Shown: positions 30,763-41,200, counted from the first letter of the stretch. The stretch: DNA of 64,000 nt from Jiangella endophytica (GCF_003427025.1 NZ_QVAI01000003.1:248001-312000); one strand, 5' to 3'. Numbers and translations are program-made. Notes: generated from the letters alone by a model not told the origin.

Positions 30763-31428
30763 ATGCGCGTGGTGCTGGTCGAGGACGACAATCACGTCGC
30801 GGGCGCGCTGGCCGCGGTGCTCACCCGGCACGGGTACGACACGGTGCGGGCCGAGGACGCGGCGGCCGCGCTGCGCGCCGTCGACAGCGGCACCGACATG
30901 GTGCTGCTCGACCTGGGCCTGCCCGACATGGACGGGCTGGAGCTGTGCCGGCGCATCCGCCGGGTCTCCGACGTCCCGGTCATCATGGTGACGGCGCGCT
31001 CGCAGGTCCACGCACGGGTCACGGGTCTGGAGGTCGGCGCCGACGACTACCTGGTCAAGCCGTACGACGTGCGCGAGCTCATCGCGCGGATGAGCGCCGT
31101 CGAGCGCCGTGGCCGGCCCCGGGTGGGCCCGGGCGGCGAGCTGGTCCGGGTCGGCGATGTCGTCATCGACCTGGCCGCGCGGCGCGTCGAGGCGGGGTCG
31201 CACCCGGTCGCGCTGACCAAGAAGGAGTTCGACGTCGTGGCGCTGCTGGCTCGGCACCCCGGCGTCGCGCTGCCCCGTGAGCGCATCCTGCGTGAGGTCT
31301 GGCAGACCAGCTGGCGCGGGCTCGGCCGCAGCCTGGAGGTGCACGTCGCCTCGATCCGGCGCAAGCTCGGGCCCGACGACGTCATCGAGACGGTCCGCGG
31401 CGTCGGCTACCGCCTGGCCTCGCGGTAG
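30763..31428 (+). CDS. OmpR/PhoB-family response regulator
   Basis: A 221-residue regulator with an N-terminal receiver: acidic pocket VEDD at residues 6-9, phospho-acceptor Asp50 in MVLLDLGLPDMDG, and Lys in LVKPYDV. A C-terminal winged helix follows (ALTKKEFDVVALLARHPG and SLEVHVASIRRKLG). It is followed five bases later by its histidine kinase. Together with the kinase and a TAXI lipoprotein it forms a three-gene sensory operon. The target genes are not known; the flanking carboxypeptidase genes and gluABCD are candidates. Confidence 0.93.
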   Translation: MRVVLVEDDNHVAGALAAVLTRHGYDTVRAEDAAAALRAVDSGTDMVLLDLGLPDMDGLELCRRIRRVSDVPVIMVTARSQVHARVTGLEVGADDYLVKPYDVRELIARMSAVERRGRPRVGPGGELVRVGDVVIDLAARRVEAGSHPVALTKKEFDVVALLARHPGVALPRERILREVWQTSWRGLGRSLEVHVASIRRKLGPDDVIETVRGVGYRLASR

Positions 31429-31433
31429 GCCCG

Positions 31434-32813
31434 GTGCGCGCCCGGCTGATCGCGGTGCTCACCATCCCGCTGACCGCTCTGCTCGTGGTGCTCGGCGTCG
31501 CCTACGCCCGCAGCCTCTCGCACGCCGGTCACCAGGAGCTGTACCTCGACCGGCTGGCCGACGCGAACCTGTTCGTCGCGACGGCCCGGCAGGCGTTCGC
31601 GGCCGGCGACCCGCAGCTGGTCGACCGCGAGCTGGACCGCTACCGCGACGTCTACGGCATCCAGGCCGCCGTGCTGGACAACTCCGGCGGCATCTGGGCG
31701 ACCAACGGGCTGCGCATCGACGACCTCGAGCAACCGCGGCAGCGGGCGGTCGACGCGGCTCTGTCCGGCCGCTCCGAGAGCACGCTGGACGAGATGTCGC
31801 CGTGGTCGGCGGGGGAGCTGCTGGTGGCCGAGCCGGTGTTCGACAGCGGCGACCTGCTCGGCGTCGTCGTCACGTCGTCGAGCAGCCGGCAGCTGGCCGA
31901 GCAGCACCGGCGGCAGCTGGCGGTCCTGCTGCTCGGCGGGGTCGCGGCCCTGGCCGTCGGCGTCCTGCTGGCCAGCCGACTGGCGCACTGGGTGCTGCGG
32001 CCGGTCCGCATGGTCGACGCCGCCATGACGGAGATCTGGCACGGCCACGTCGGGGCCCGCATCGCCGGCGCGTCCGGCCCGCCGGAGCTGCGCCGCGTCG
32101 TGACGGCGTTCAACGGCATGTCGGAGAAGGTCGAGCAGCTCATCTACAAGCAGCAGGAGTTCGTCTCCAACGCCTCGCACGAGCTGCGCAACCCGCTGAA
32201 CGCGCTGCTGCTGCGGGTCGAGGCCCTGGACCTGTCGCTCGGCGACACCGCGACGCCGGAGATCGAGCACGTCCGCGAGGAGGGCCGCCGGATGGCGCGG
32301 ATCCTGGACGCACTGCTGATGCTCGCGCGCGACCAGGGGGTGCCGAACGCCGTCGCACCGGCCGAGCTGGGCGCGCTGGTGCGCGGCCGGCTGAACGCCT
32401 GGCGGCCGGTGGCCCGCGAGGCCGGCATCGCGGTCGCCCTGGACGCCCGCGGCGAGGTGTGGTGCGAGGTCGACGACATCGTCGTCGAGAGTGCCCTGGA
32501 CGCCGTCGTCGACAACGCGCTCAAGTTCGCCCCGGCCGGCAGCATCGTCGATGTGCGGGTCGAGGCGGCCGGCGACCGCGCCCGCATCACGGTCCGCGAC
32601 CACGGGCCCGGGCTCGCGCCCGAGGAGATCGACCACGTCACCGACCGGTTCTGGCGCAGCCCGCAGCACCAGAACGCCCGCGGCGCCGGGCTGGGGCTGG
32701 CCATCGCGACCGAGTTCCTCGGCTCCTGCGGCGGTCATCTCGACGTCGCGGCGGCCGACGGCGGCGGCCTCGCGGTGACGCTGTGGATCCCGATCGAGGC
32801 TCCGGTCGCATGA
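31434..32813 (+). CDS. Sensor histidine kinase
   Basis: A 459-residue membrane kinase with transmembrane helix 1 (about 7-26), an extracytoplasmic sensor region of about 135 residues, and transmembrane helix 2 (about 160-182). A HAMP-like linker follows. The dimerisation domain has His249 in SNASHELRNPLNA, and the HATPase region has VVDNALKFAPAG, DHGPGL, and GAGLGLAI. The extracellular domain is modest in size, compatible with reading the state of the neighbouring TAXI-binding lipoprotein. The start is GTG. Its stop overlaps the ATG of the TAXI gene, so kinase and binding protein are translationally coupled. Confidence 0.92.
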   Translation: MRARLIAVLTIPLTALLVVLGVAYARSLSHAGHQELYLDRLADANLFVATARQAFAAGDPQLVDRELDRYRDVYGIQAAVLDNSGGIWATNGLRIDDLEQPRQRAVDAALSGRSESTLDEMSPWSAGELLVAEPVFDSGDLLGVVVTSSSSRQLAEQHRRQLAVLLLGGVAALAVGVLLASRLAHWVLRPVRMVDAAMTEIWHGHVGARIAGASGPPELRRVVTAFNGMSEKVEQLIYKQQEFVSNASHELRNPLNALLLRVEALDLSLGDTATPEIEHVREEGRRMARILDALLMLARDQGVPNAVAPAELGALVRGRLNAWRPVAREAGIAVALDARGEVWCEVDDIVVESALDAVVDNALKFAPAGSIVDVRVEAAGDRARITVRDHGPGLAPEEIDHVTDRFWRSPQHQNARGAGLGLAIATEFLGSCGGHLDVAAADGGGLAVTLWIPIEAPVA

Positions 32814-33748
32814 GACGGGTGCTGGCCGTCCTCGCCGCCGTGGTCGTCGCGGCCACCGGCTGCCTCGACGGGGCGCAGCCCGGTGCCGCGCCGGTCGTCG
32901 TCGCCGGCGGCGGCACCACCGGCGTCTACTACGCCTACGGCGACCGGCTGGCCGGTGAGCTGGCGCGGCAGCTCGGCGTCGAGGCCGGCGTGGTCGAGAC
33001 GGCGGGGTCGGTGGAGAACCTCGGCCTGGTGGCCACCGGTGAGGCGTTGCTGGGCTTCACCGCCGCCGACGCCGCGGCGGACGCCGTCGCCGGCCGGGCG
33101 CCGTTCCGGGCGGCGCTGCCGATCCGGGCCGTGGCCCGGCTCTACGACGACCTCGTGCACGTGGTGGTGCCGGCCGGCTCCGACGTCACCGAGCTGGCCG
33201 ACCTGCGCGGCCGGCGGGTGTCGCTGGGGGCCGTCGGCTCCGGCACCGAGGTCATCGCGCGGCGGCTGCTGGCCGCGGCCGGCGTCGACGAGAGCGAGCT
33301 GGTGGCCGACCCGCTCGGCATCGACGGGTCGATCGCGGCGCTGCGCGACGGCGCGCTCGACGCGTTCTTCTGGTCCGGCGGGCTGCCGACGCCGGGCGTG
33401 GCCGAGCTGACGCGGACGGTGCCGATCCGGCTGGTGGACCTCACGCCCGAGGTCGGCGTCCTCAGCCGCGCCTACGACGGCGTCTACCGTCAGGCTGTCG
33501 TGCCCGCCGGCTCCTATGGGATGACCGAGCCGGTCATCACCCTGGCCGTTCCCAACTTCCTGGTGACCGGTGCCGAGGCCGACGACGCCCTCATCGCGGA
33601 GGTCACCGCGACGCTGTTCGGCCGGCGGGCCGCGATCGCCGACGAGGTGGCGGCCGCCGCCCAGCTCAACGGCCGCCGGGCGATCTACACCGGGCCGGTC
33701 GACCTGCATCCGGGTGCACTGCGGCACTACCGAGAACGGAAACCCTAA
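32810..33748 (+). CDS. TAXI-family solute-binding lipoprotein
   Basis: A 312-residue TRAP-associated extracytoplasmic immunogenic (TAXI) family binding protein. It has a lipoprotein signal with lipobox AATGC (Cys18), then VVVAGGGTTGVYYAYGDRLA, where the GGTTGVYY-type motif is the TAXI hallmark, and VETAGSVENLGLVATGEALLGF. The C-terminal half keeps the two-lobe fold. No TRAP membrane subunits are nearby. Instead it is coupled to a histidine kinase, which suggests a sensory co-receptor rather than transport. Some TAXI proteins bind glutamate or small carboxylates, which would fit the flanking genes, but the ligand is inferred. Confidence 0.88.
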   Translation: MRRVLAVLAAVVVAATGCLDGAQPGAAPVVVAGGGTTGVYYAYGDRLAGELARQLGVEAGVVETAGSVENLGLVATGEALLGFTAADAAADAVAGRAPFRAALPIRAVARLYDDLVHVVVPAGSDVTELADLRGRRVSLGAVGSGTEVIARRLLAAAGVDESELVADPLGIDGSIAALRDGALDAFFWSGGLPTPGVAELTRTVPIRLVDLTPEVGVLSRAYDGVYRQAVVPAGSYGMTEPVITLAVPNFLVTGAEADDALIAEVTATLFGRRAAIADEVAAAAQLNGRRAIYTGPVDLHPGALRHYRERKP

Positions 33749-33820
33749 GAGCTGCTCAAGTGGCTTCCGGCCGCGGTGGCCGGGCTGCTTGCGTGGTATC
33801 TCCCCGAGGAGGTCATGATC

Positions 33821-36154
33821 ATGAGTCTCACACGACGAACGGCGCGGGTGGTGATCGTCGCGGCGGCGACGGCCGGTCTCGCCGCGGCCGGGCTGTCCGC
33901 GCAGGCCAACGACCCGTCGCCGGACCCGGCGCCGGTGCGGCAGGAACTCCCGCTGCCGGACGAGCGCGTGGTGCGGGTCCACGTCCCGGGCAGCGAGGCC
34001 CTGTACGCGATGGAGGACGCCGGGTACGACTTCGCCGGCCAGTACGAGCGGGTCCCCGACGGCGTCGTCGTCGACGCCCTGCTCACGGCCGAGCAGCTGG
34101 CCGGGCTGGACGAGTACGGCGCGACGGTGGCGGCGGAGGTCCCGGTGACGACGGCGGCACCGGCGCCGGCGCCCCGGGCGGCCACGGCGGCCGACACGGA
34201 CGCCGTCGTCGTCGGCCGGGTCGACTGGTTCACCACCAAGGGCCAGGGCTTCCTCTCCGTCGAGGCGAAGTCCGACGCGCTCGACGGCGCCACCCTGACG
34301 CTGAGCTGGGACGGCGGCTCGGTGGAGCTGCCGGCCTACATCGACTCCGGCGAGTACCTCTACCACCGGGTCCTGACGAGGGCGGACGGCCCGCGGCCGG
34401 ACGAGATCACCGTCACCAGCTCGCTCGGCGGCAGCTCGACGGTGCCGGTGACCGACTGGCTGCACGAGGCCGACGCCGACGTCGACCGGCCCGGCTACGA
34501 GTACGACTTCATCGACGGGTACATGAACCCGACCGAGATCTACGAGCGCCTCGACGAGCTGCACGCCGAGCACCCGGACGTCACCGAGATCGTCGAACTG
34601 CCGAACCAGTCCAACGGTTACCAGCGGCTCGCCCAGGCGGTGTTCGGCACGGCCAACGACAACCGGGTCGCCGTCGACTCGCTGGCCTGGGGCCACGAGG
34701 GCGGCAACGACATCTCCGTCGAGCTGGCCGCCCCCGGCGTCGCGAGCAGCGCGCTGGACGTCACCGTCGACGGCGACGCGGTCACCGTCCACCTCGCCAC
34801 GGACGCCGCCGGCGTCGTGACCAGCACCGCCGCCCAGGTGGTCGCGGCGCTGAACGCCGAGGCGGGCACGCTGATCCGGGCCTACACGTACCGCGGCAAC
34901 GCCGGCGCGGGCGTCGTCGCCCCGGCCGCGCCGACGCTGCTCAGCGACTTCCTGTCGGCGCCGAACTCGGTCGAGCGCGGGCCGTTCCCGCTGCGGGCGC
35001 TGCGCATCGGCGAACACCGCGACGGGTCGAAGCCGGGCGTGCTGATCATCGCCCAGGACCACGCCCGCGAATGGGTGACGCCGCTGGTCGCGCTGGAGGC
35101 GGCCGAGCGGCTGCTGGCCAACCGCGACAACGACCCCACGACCCGGCGGATCCTGCGCAACGTCGACATCCTCATCGTCCCGTCGAACAACCCCGACGGC
35201 GCGCACTACAGCTTCTTCGACCGGGCCGGCCAGCGCCGGAACATGACCAACCACTGCCCGCTGACCGGGTCGGCCGACGCCAACGCGCGCGGCAACTGGG
35301 GCGTCGACCTCAACCGCAACTACCGGGTCGGCTCGGCGGTCGACGGCTACGACGGCGCCTCGTTCTCCTGCACCAGCGACACGTACATGGGCCCGGACAA
35401 GCTGTCGGAGCCGGAGACGCGGAACATCGTCTGGCTGGCGGACACGTTCGACAACCTGAAGTTCTTCATGACGGTGCACAGCTACGGCGGCCAGCTGTTC
35501 TGGCAGCCGGGCGCGTACATCGCGGACGGCCGCGTCACGACGCCGCGCCCGCCGCTGCGCGACGAGACGTACTACTGGGACATGGCGGAGGAGATCCTGT
35601 CCAACGTCAAGGGCCTGCGTGACACCGTGGTCCAGCCCGGCAACGTCGGCGGCTCGTCCGACGTCCTGTACTCGTCGGCCGGCAACGTCCGCGAGGACCT
35701 CTACTTCAACTACGGGATCTACGCGTTCGGCTGGGAGATCGGCGGCGTGCAGTGGAACCCGGAGACGGGTGGCTGGGACTCCGGCGGCGGCTTCCAGCCG
35801 GCCTGGCCCGAGGCCCACCAGCAGTACCAGGAGTACGCCAGTGGCGTGATCGAGATGTTCGAGATCGCCGCCGACTACGCCGCCGACCGGCAGCCGGCGA
35901 CGACCCGCCTGGTGCAGGAGCGCCAGCCCGACGGCACGGTGCACGTGACGTTCGAGCCGAGCGAGCCGGCGTCGATCCACTACACGACCGACGGCAGCAC
36001 GCCCACCACGGAGTCGCCGGTGTACGAGGCGGCCGCCATGCGCGAGCCCGGCGAGGTGATCGAGGTGTCCGCCACGACGACGTTCCGCTGGATCTCCGTC
36101 GATGTGAAGGGCCACCAGGAGAACGCCAAACGCTTCACCGTGCGCGTGCGGTAA
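33821..36154 (+). CDS. Secreted M14 zinc carboxypeptidase with inserted and C-terminal domains (2)
   Basis: A 777-residue exoenzyme. It has a signal peptide (about 1-27), an N-terminal propeptide-like region, and a beta-rich domain (about 125-225). The M14 domain has His414 and Glu417 in DHAREWVTP, third ligand His553 in TVHSYGG, DLNRNY, and Glu639 in FGWEIGG. Between the first M14 strands and the zinc motif, about 100 extra residues (near 305-385) hold a VTVHLATDAAGVVTSTAAQV stretch, a separate small beta-domain. A C-terminal chitobiase-like domain (YTTDGSTPTTESPVY, near 725) may bind surfaces. ATG 33821 has GAGGAGG eight bases upstream. A terminator hairpin follows the gene. Confidence 0.9.
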   Translation: MSLTRRTARVVIVAAATAGLAAAGLSAQANDPSPDPAPVRQELPLPDERVVRVHVPGSEALYAMEDAGYDFAGQYERVPDGVVVDALLTAEQLAGLDEYGATVAAEVPVTTAAPAPAPRAATAADTDAVVVGRVDWFTTKGQGFLSVEAKSDALDGATLTLSWDGGSVELPAYIDSGEYLYHRVLTRADGPRPDEITVTSSLGGSSTVPVTDWLHEADADVDRPGYEYDFIDGYMNPTEIYERLDELHAEHPDVTEIVELPNQSNGYQRLAQAVFGTANDNRVAVDSLAWGHEGGNDISVELAAPGVASSALDVTVDGDAVTVHLATDAAGVVTSTAAQVVAALNAEAGTLIRAYTYRGNAGAGVVAPAAPTLLSDFLSAPNSVERGPFPLRALRIGEHRDGSKPGVLIIAQDHAREWVTPLVALEAAERLLANRDNDPTTRRILRNVDILIVPSNNPDGAHYSFFDRAGQRRNMTNHCPLTGSADANARGNWGVDLNRNYRVGSAVDGYDGASFSCTSDTYMGPDKLSEPETRNIVWLADTFDNLKFFMTVHSYGGQLFWQPGAYIADGRVTTPRPPLRDETYYWDMAEEILSNVKGLRDTVVQPGNVGGSSDVLYSSAGNVREDLYFNYGIYAFGWEIGGVQWNPETGGWDSGGGFQPAWPEAHQQYQEYASGVIEMFEIAADYAADRQPATTRLVQERQPDGTVHVTFEPSEPASIHYTTDGSTPTTESPVYEAAAMREPGEVIEVSATTTFRWISVDVKGHQENAKRFTVRVR

Positions 36155-36164
36155 GGAGCGAGCG

Positions 36165-36194
36165 GGGTTCGGGGGCGCCGGGGCCCCCGAACCC
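36165..36194 (+). terminator. Hairpin terminator after the second carboxypeptidase
   Basis: GGGTTCGGGGGC (36165-36176) pairs perfectly with GCCCCCGAACCC (36183-36194), with a six-base loop, 11 bases after the stop and 30 bases before miaB. Confidence 0.8.
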
Positions 36195-36209
36195 TGACCG
36201 GCGAGCCAC

Positions 36210-36215
36210 TATCCT
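36210..36215 (+). promoter_or_regulatory. Putative -10 element of miaB
   Basis: TATCCT ends nine bases before the miaB ATG. With the terminator just upstream, this indicates an independent, probably leaderless promoter. Confidence 0.45.
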
Positions 36216-36224
36216 GGTGGCGAC

Positions 36225-37718
36225 ATGAACGCGCGCACGTATGAGGTTCGCACCTACGGGTGCCAGATGAACGTCCACGACTCCGAGCGGCTGGCCGGGC
36301 TGCTGGAGGACGCGGGCTATGTCCGCGCCGGTGACGAGGCGACGGCCGACGTCGTCGTGCTCAACACGTGCGCGGTCCGCGAGAACGCCGACAACAAGCT
36401 GTACGGCAACCTCGGTCACCTCGCGTCGGTGAAGGCCGGCCGCGACGGCATGCAGATCGCCGTCGGCGGCTGCCTGGCGCAGAAGGACCGATCCGAGATC
36501 ACCCGCCGGGCGCCGTGGGTCGACGTCGTGTTCGGCACTCACAACGTCGGCTCCCTCCCGGCCCTCCTCGACCGCGCGCGCGTCGAGGAGGAGGCGCAGG
36601 TCGAGATCGTCGAGGCGCTCGAGACGTTCCCGTCCGACCTCCCGTCGCGGCGCGAGAGCCCGTACGCCGCCTGGGTCGCCATCAGCGTCGGCTGCAACAA
36701 CACCTGCACGTTCTGCATCGTGCCGGCGCTGCGCGGGCGCGAGCGCGACCGCCGGCCGGGCGACGTCCTGGCCGAGGTGCAGGCACTGGTCGCCGAAGGC
36801 GTCATCGAGGTCACGCTGCTGGGCCAGAACGTCAACGCCTACGGGGTCGAGTTCGGCGACCGGTACGCGTTCGGCAAGCTGCTGCGCACCGTCGGCGCCG
36901 TCGACGGGCTGGAGCGGGTCCGGTTCACCAGCCCGCATCCGCGCGACTTCACCGACGACGTGATCGAGGCCATGGCGTCCACGCCCACCGTCATGCCGCA
37001 GCTGCACATGCCGCTGCAGTCCGGCTCCGACAGCGTGCTGCGGGCCATGCGCCGCTCGTATCGGCAGGAGCGCTACCTCGGCATCGTCGATAAGGTGCGT
37101 GCCGCCATGCCGCACGCCGCCATCACCACCGACATCATCGTCGGTTTCCCGGGCGAGACCGACGCCGACTTCGAGGAGACGCTGCACGTGGTCCGCGAGG
37201 CACGGTTCGCGTCCGCGTTCACGTTCCAGTACTCCAAGCGCCCCGGCACCCCGGCCGCCACCATGGACGACCAGGTGCCGCCCGAGGTCGTGCGCGAGCG
37301 CTACCAGCGGCTGGCCGCACTGGTCGAGGAGGTGGCCTGGGCCGAGTCCCGCGCCTTCGTCGGCCGCGAAGTCGAGGTGCTGGTCGCCGAGGGCGAGGGC
37401 CGCAAGGACGGCGCCACCCACCGGCTGTCCGGCCGGGCCCGCGACAACCGCCTGGTGCACTTCTCCGTCCCGTCCGGTGCGGCTGCGCCGCGGCCGGGTG
37501 ACATGGCGACGGTGCAGGTCAGCTACGCCGCGCCGCACCACCTGGTGGCCGACGGTCCCACGTACGAGCTGCGACGCACCCGCGCGGGCGACGCCTATGA
37601 GCGGGCCACGACGGCGCCGGTGGCGGCCGCGCCCGGGGTGCTGCTGGGTATGCCGACGGTGGGCGCGCCGGCCCCGCTGCCGATCGCCGACGCCGCGCCG
37701 GTCTGCGGGCATGCCTGA
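36225..37718 (+). CDS. miaB: tRNA-2-methylthio-N6-dimethylallyladenosine synthase MiaB
   Basis: MiaB adds a methylthio group to i6A37 of tRNAs that read UNN codons, downstream of MiaA, which is also encoded in this window. The 497-residue protein begins [18 protein letters not shown], diagnostic of MiaB. The first cluster cysteines are Cys13, Cys49 and Cys83; the radical-SAM triad is Cys157-x3-Cys161-x2-Cys164 in [18 protein letters not shown] and a C-terminal TRAM domain (about 360-430) follow. The last 50 residues are a variable Pro/Ala tail. The stop overlaps the VOC gene start by eight bases. Confidence 0.96.
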   Translation: MNARTYEVRTYGCQMNVHDSERLAGLLEDAGYVRAGDEATADVVVLNTCAVRENADNKLYGNLGHLASVKAGRDGMQIAVGGCLAQKDRSEITRRAPWVDVVFGTHNVGSLPALLDRARVEEEAQVEIVEALETFPSDLPSRRESPYAAWVAISVGCNNTCTFCIVPALRGRERDRRPGDVLAEVQALVAEGVIEVTLLGQNVNAYGVEFGDRYAFGKLLRTVGAVDGLERVRFTSPHPRDFTDDVIEAMASTPTVMPQLHMPLQSGSDSVLRAMRRSYRQERYLGIVDKVRAAMPHAAITTDIIVGFPGETDADFEETLHVVREARFASAFTFQYSKRPGTPAATMDDQVPPEVVRERYQRLAALVEEVAWAESRAFVGREVEVLVAEGEGRKDGATHRLSGRARDNRLVHFSVPSGAAAPRPGDMATVQVSYAAPHHLVADGPTYELRRTRAGDAYERATTAPVAAAPGVLLGMPTVGAPAPLPIADAAPVCGHA

Positions 37719-38154
37719 CGGTTCGGTCCTGCGCGCCGTCGACGCCGTCGTGGTCCGGGTGCCCGATCTCGACGCCGGCCTGGCGTTCTACCGCGACCAG
37801 CTGGGGCACGAGCTGCTCTGGCGGCACGACGCGATCGGCCAGGCCGGGCTGCGGCTGCCCGGCGGCGAGAGCGAGCTGGTGCTCGCAACCGACGTGCCGC
37901 CCGGGCCGGTGTGGCTGGTCGACGCGGTGGAACCGGCCCTGGCACAGGTCGTCGACGCTGGCGGGACGGTGGTCTCGCCGCCGGCCGACGTCCCGGTGGG
38001 CCGGGTCGCCGTCGTCGAGGACCCGTTCGGCAACGCGCTGGTGCTGATCGACCTGTCCCGCGGCCGCTACCGCACCGATGCCTCCGGCCAGGTGACCGGC
38101 GTGGCGCCTCCGTCCGCGCCCGCGCCCCCGCCCCCAACCCCAACCCCACGTTGA
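37711..38154 (+). CDS. VOC superfamily (glyoxalase/bleomycin-resistance-like) protein
   Basis: A 147-residue single-module VOC protein. It has the paired beta-alpha-beta-beta-beta pattern ([19 protein letters not shown] at residues 14-32) and the C-terminal [13 protein letters not shown] strand. One metal ligand-like His (HELLW) and a Glu (GGESELVL) are present, but the reaction cannot be assigned. It is coupled to miaB by an eight-base overlap. The C-terminus is a Pro-rich tail whose stop codon lies inside the left arm of a long inverted repeat, so the gene end appears to have been shaped by that element. Confidence 0.8.
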   Translation: MPDGSVLRAVDAVVVRVPDLDAGLAFYRDQLGHELLWRHDAIGQAGLRLPGGESELVLATDVPPGPVWLVDAVEPALAQVVDAGGTVVSPPADVPVGRVAVVEDPFGNALVLIDLSRGRYRTDASGQVTGVAPPSAPAPPPPTPTPR

Positions 38155-38226
38155 TCTTGGAGTTCTTCGGCCATCTATCGGACATTTCGCCCGGATTGGC
38201 CGAACAATTCCAAGATCAACGTGGGG
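38144..38226. terminator. Long inverted repeat, 30-bp arms, between convergent genes
   Basis: 38144-38173 (starting CCCCACGTTGATCTTGG) pairs with 38197-38226 with only two mismatches, around a 23-base loop. It lies between the convergent VOC and exoprotein genes and probably acts as a bidirectional terminator. The left arm includes the VOC stop codon. Confidence 0.8.
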
Positions 38227-38297
38227 CGGGGCGGATGAGGCCGAACCGGCCGGCGACGGGACGCTGCGGATCGTCCCGCCGCCGGCCGAGCTCTGGA

Positions 38298-41200
38298 CTA
38301 CGCCGCGCCGTCGTCGACGAGCAGGGCGAGGATCCGCCAGTAGTTGCCGGTCGGACTCGACAACCGCAGGTCCACCGTCCGGCCCTCCGTGCCGCCGTCG
38401 AGCGTGAACTGCTCCCAGGCGTACGACCCGGTCGGCAGCGTCGCCCGCGCGGGCACGACCACCGCCCCGTCCGCCTCGACGACGAACCCGGAGGTCGAGA
38501 AGTCCGGGTCGCCGGTCAGCAGCGACACCGTGTGCGGCCCTGGCGGCAGCGCCACCCGCAGGACGCCCGGACCCCGGTTGTCCAGCACGAAGTCGCGCCG
38601 CAGCGCGTCCGGGCGGCCGCGGTCGCGCTGCAGCGGCGCGCCCGTCACCCAGCCGTACCCACGCTCCGCGCTCCACGCGTGCGACGGCGCGAGCCGGGCG
38701 TACGACTCCAGCACCGGGCTGGTGTCCGAGCCGCCGTCCAGGGCCAGCACGAGGTCGTCGCCGTGCGGGACGGCGTACGTGCGGGCAGCAGGCGCCCCGG
38801 CCACGACGACGCCGGTCGCGGTGACGGACGCGGTCAGCGTCGCCTCGGCGAGCGGCCCGGCCGTGACGCCGCCGGCCGGCGCGGTGACCGGCACCTCCAG
38901 CGTCGCGGACCCGCCGGGCGGCACCGTCGCGGTCGCCGAGCCGGCCGTCCACCCGGAGGGCACGGTCACGGTCGCCGTCACGTCCGCGGCGGCAGCCGAG
39001 CGGTGGTTCGTCACCGTCACCGACGCGGCCGACGACCGGCCGGCGAACAGCGGCGCGCCGATGCTCACCGCGTCGGCCGACACCGCCGGCCGCACCACCA
39101 CCGGCGCCGACAGCGCAACGGTGACCCGCTCGCGGCCGACGTGGGCGTACCCCGCCGATCCGGTCAGCGCGACCTCACCGGGCGTCGCGCCGGCCGGGAC
39201 CGCGACGTCCCATGCTCCGGTCAGCGTCGCCCCGGCGGCCAGCGACGTCGCCGACGTCGGACCGGCCGCGACCGCCTGCCAGCCCTCGGGGAGGTCGAGC
39301 GAGACCGCCGGGGACCGCACGGCCGCGGTGCCGCCGTTGGTCAGCGTCGCCGTCACCCGGGCCGTCTCGCCCGCGGTGATCGCGCCGCCGTCCACCGCCA
39401 AGGTGGCGCTGACGCCGTCGACGGTGCCGATGACGCCCTCGAGCGCGGCCGCCGCCTCGTCCAGCGGAGTCGCCAGCGCGGCGGGCAGCCCTCGCCCGGC
39501 GACCCACTGCCGGGTCTGGTTGACGAAGATCAGCGCGCGGTCCAGCGACCGGGCGAACGCCGGGTCGTCGGTCGCGGTGTCCATCGCCAGCGTCAGCTCG
39601 CGGTCGATCCGCTCCTCGGCGCTCGCCACGTACGCGGCCTGCTCCTCGGTCAGCTCCACCGCGTCGGCGGCGGCCGCGAACTCCCGCACCGCCGCCCGCG
39701 CCGCGCGGACCCCGTCGAGCAGCGTGTGTCCGAACCGGAACGAGTCGACGTTGAACAGGTAGTCGTCACCGGGCTCGTTGGTGAAGACGAGGAACAGCTC
39801 GTGGCTGCCACCCGGGTCCTCGACCGCGATGTCGGCCTCCTCGAACGCGTACGCGCCGCCGGTCGGTTCCAGCCGCCCGCTGCCGACCACCGGCCCGTCG
39901 ACGGCGTCCAGCCGCACCGTCACCGTCCCGCCGGTCCCGGCCGACGCGTACCGGAACGTCAGCCGGTTCACGCCGCGCAGGTTCACCGGTTCGTAGGACA
40001 GGTGGTCGCCGTGGCCGATCTGGCCGACCATCCGGTTCCCGGTGCCCTCCTGCGTGTCGTAGAGGACGACGTCGCTCGCGGACGTCCAGTGCTCGGCCTG
40101 CTTGTGCCGCGGTTGCAGGATCGCCGAGTCGCCGCCGGTCAACGGCTCGACGCCGTCGCCGCCCCGGTCGGTGTACGTCGAGTCGACGATGTAGAAGATG
40201 TTGTCGGCCTCGTCGTGACCGTCGTCGACGATCGTCTCGATCTCGCCGGTGCAGCCGGTGTACTGCTCCAGCGGGTGACCGTGCTGGTCGTGCCCGAGCG
40301 CCGGCTGGGTGACGACGTCCTCGCAGTCGACGCCGCCGCCGCTCACGCCGTCCTCGGCGTCGTCGACCCGCACCTCGAACGGCACCGGCTCGCCGAAGTC
40401 GAAGACCTGCCCGTCCAGCGGTTCGACCAGCTCGACCTCCGGCCGGGTGTTGCCGGCACTGATCGGCACGTTCGCCACCCCGGTCCGTCCGGTCGGGTCG
40501 GTGACGACGAGTTGCGCGGTGTAGTCGCCGTTGACGGTGTAGGTGTGCGACGGGTTCGGCTCGGTGGAGTCGACGACGCCGTCGGAGTCGAAGTCCCACG
40601 CGTAGGTGATCTCGTGCTCGTCCGGGTCGCCGGAGCCCGCGCTGCTGAACCGGACGGCGAGCGGCGGCTGCCCGGAGGTGGGGTCGGCCGACGCCCGCGC
40701 CACCGGCGACCGCTCGCCAGGCTGGGCGTAGTTGATCTTGTAGATGCCGGAGTCGGTGTTCGGGTCGCCGCGGCCGGAACCGCCGTAGTTCGAGCCCCAC
40801 TCGATGACGTACAGCGAGCCGTCCGGGCCGAACTGCAGGTCGATCGGGCGCAGGAACTCGACGCCGGGCAGGAATCGGTTCATGATCGCCGGCTGGCCGT
40901 CCTCGTCCAGCTGCACCTCGAAGATCGCGTTGCGGGTCCACTCGGCGATGAAGACGGTGTCGTCGTAGTACTCCGGGAACTTCGCCTCCGACGGGTTGTC
41001 GCCGTCGAAGTGGTACGTCGGGCCGCCGATCGCCAGCCGCCCGCCGGTGCCCAGCTCCGGGTACTCCGGCGTGAGGTCGTACTGGTACGGCAGCCAGGCC
41101 GGCTGGGCCGGCGGCAGCTGGGTCAGGCCGGTGTTGTTCGGCGAGTCGTTGACCGGGCCGCCGGCGCAGTCGTACAGCGGGCCCGACTCGCCGGTGGCGA

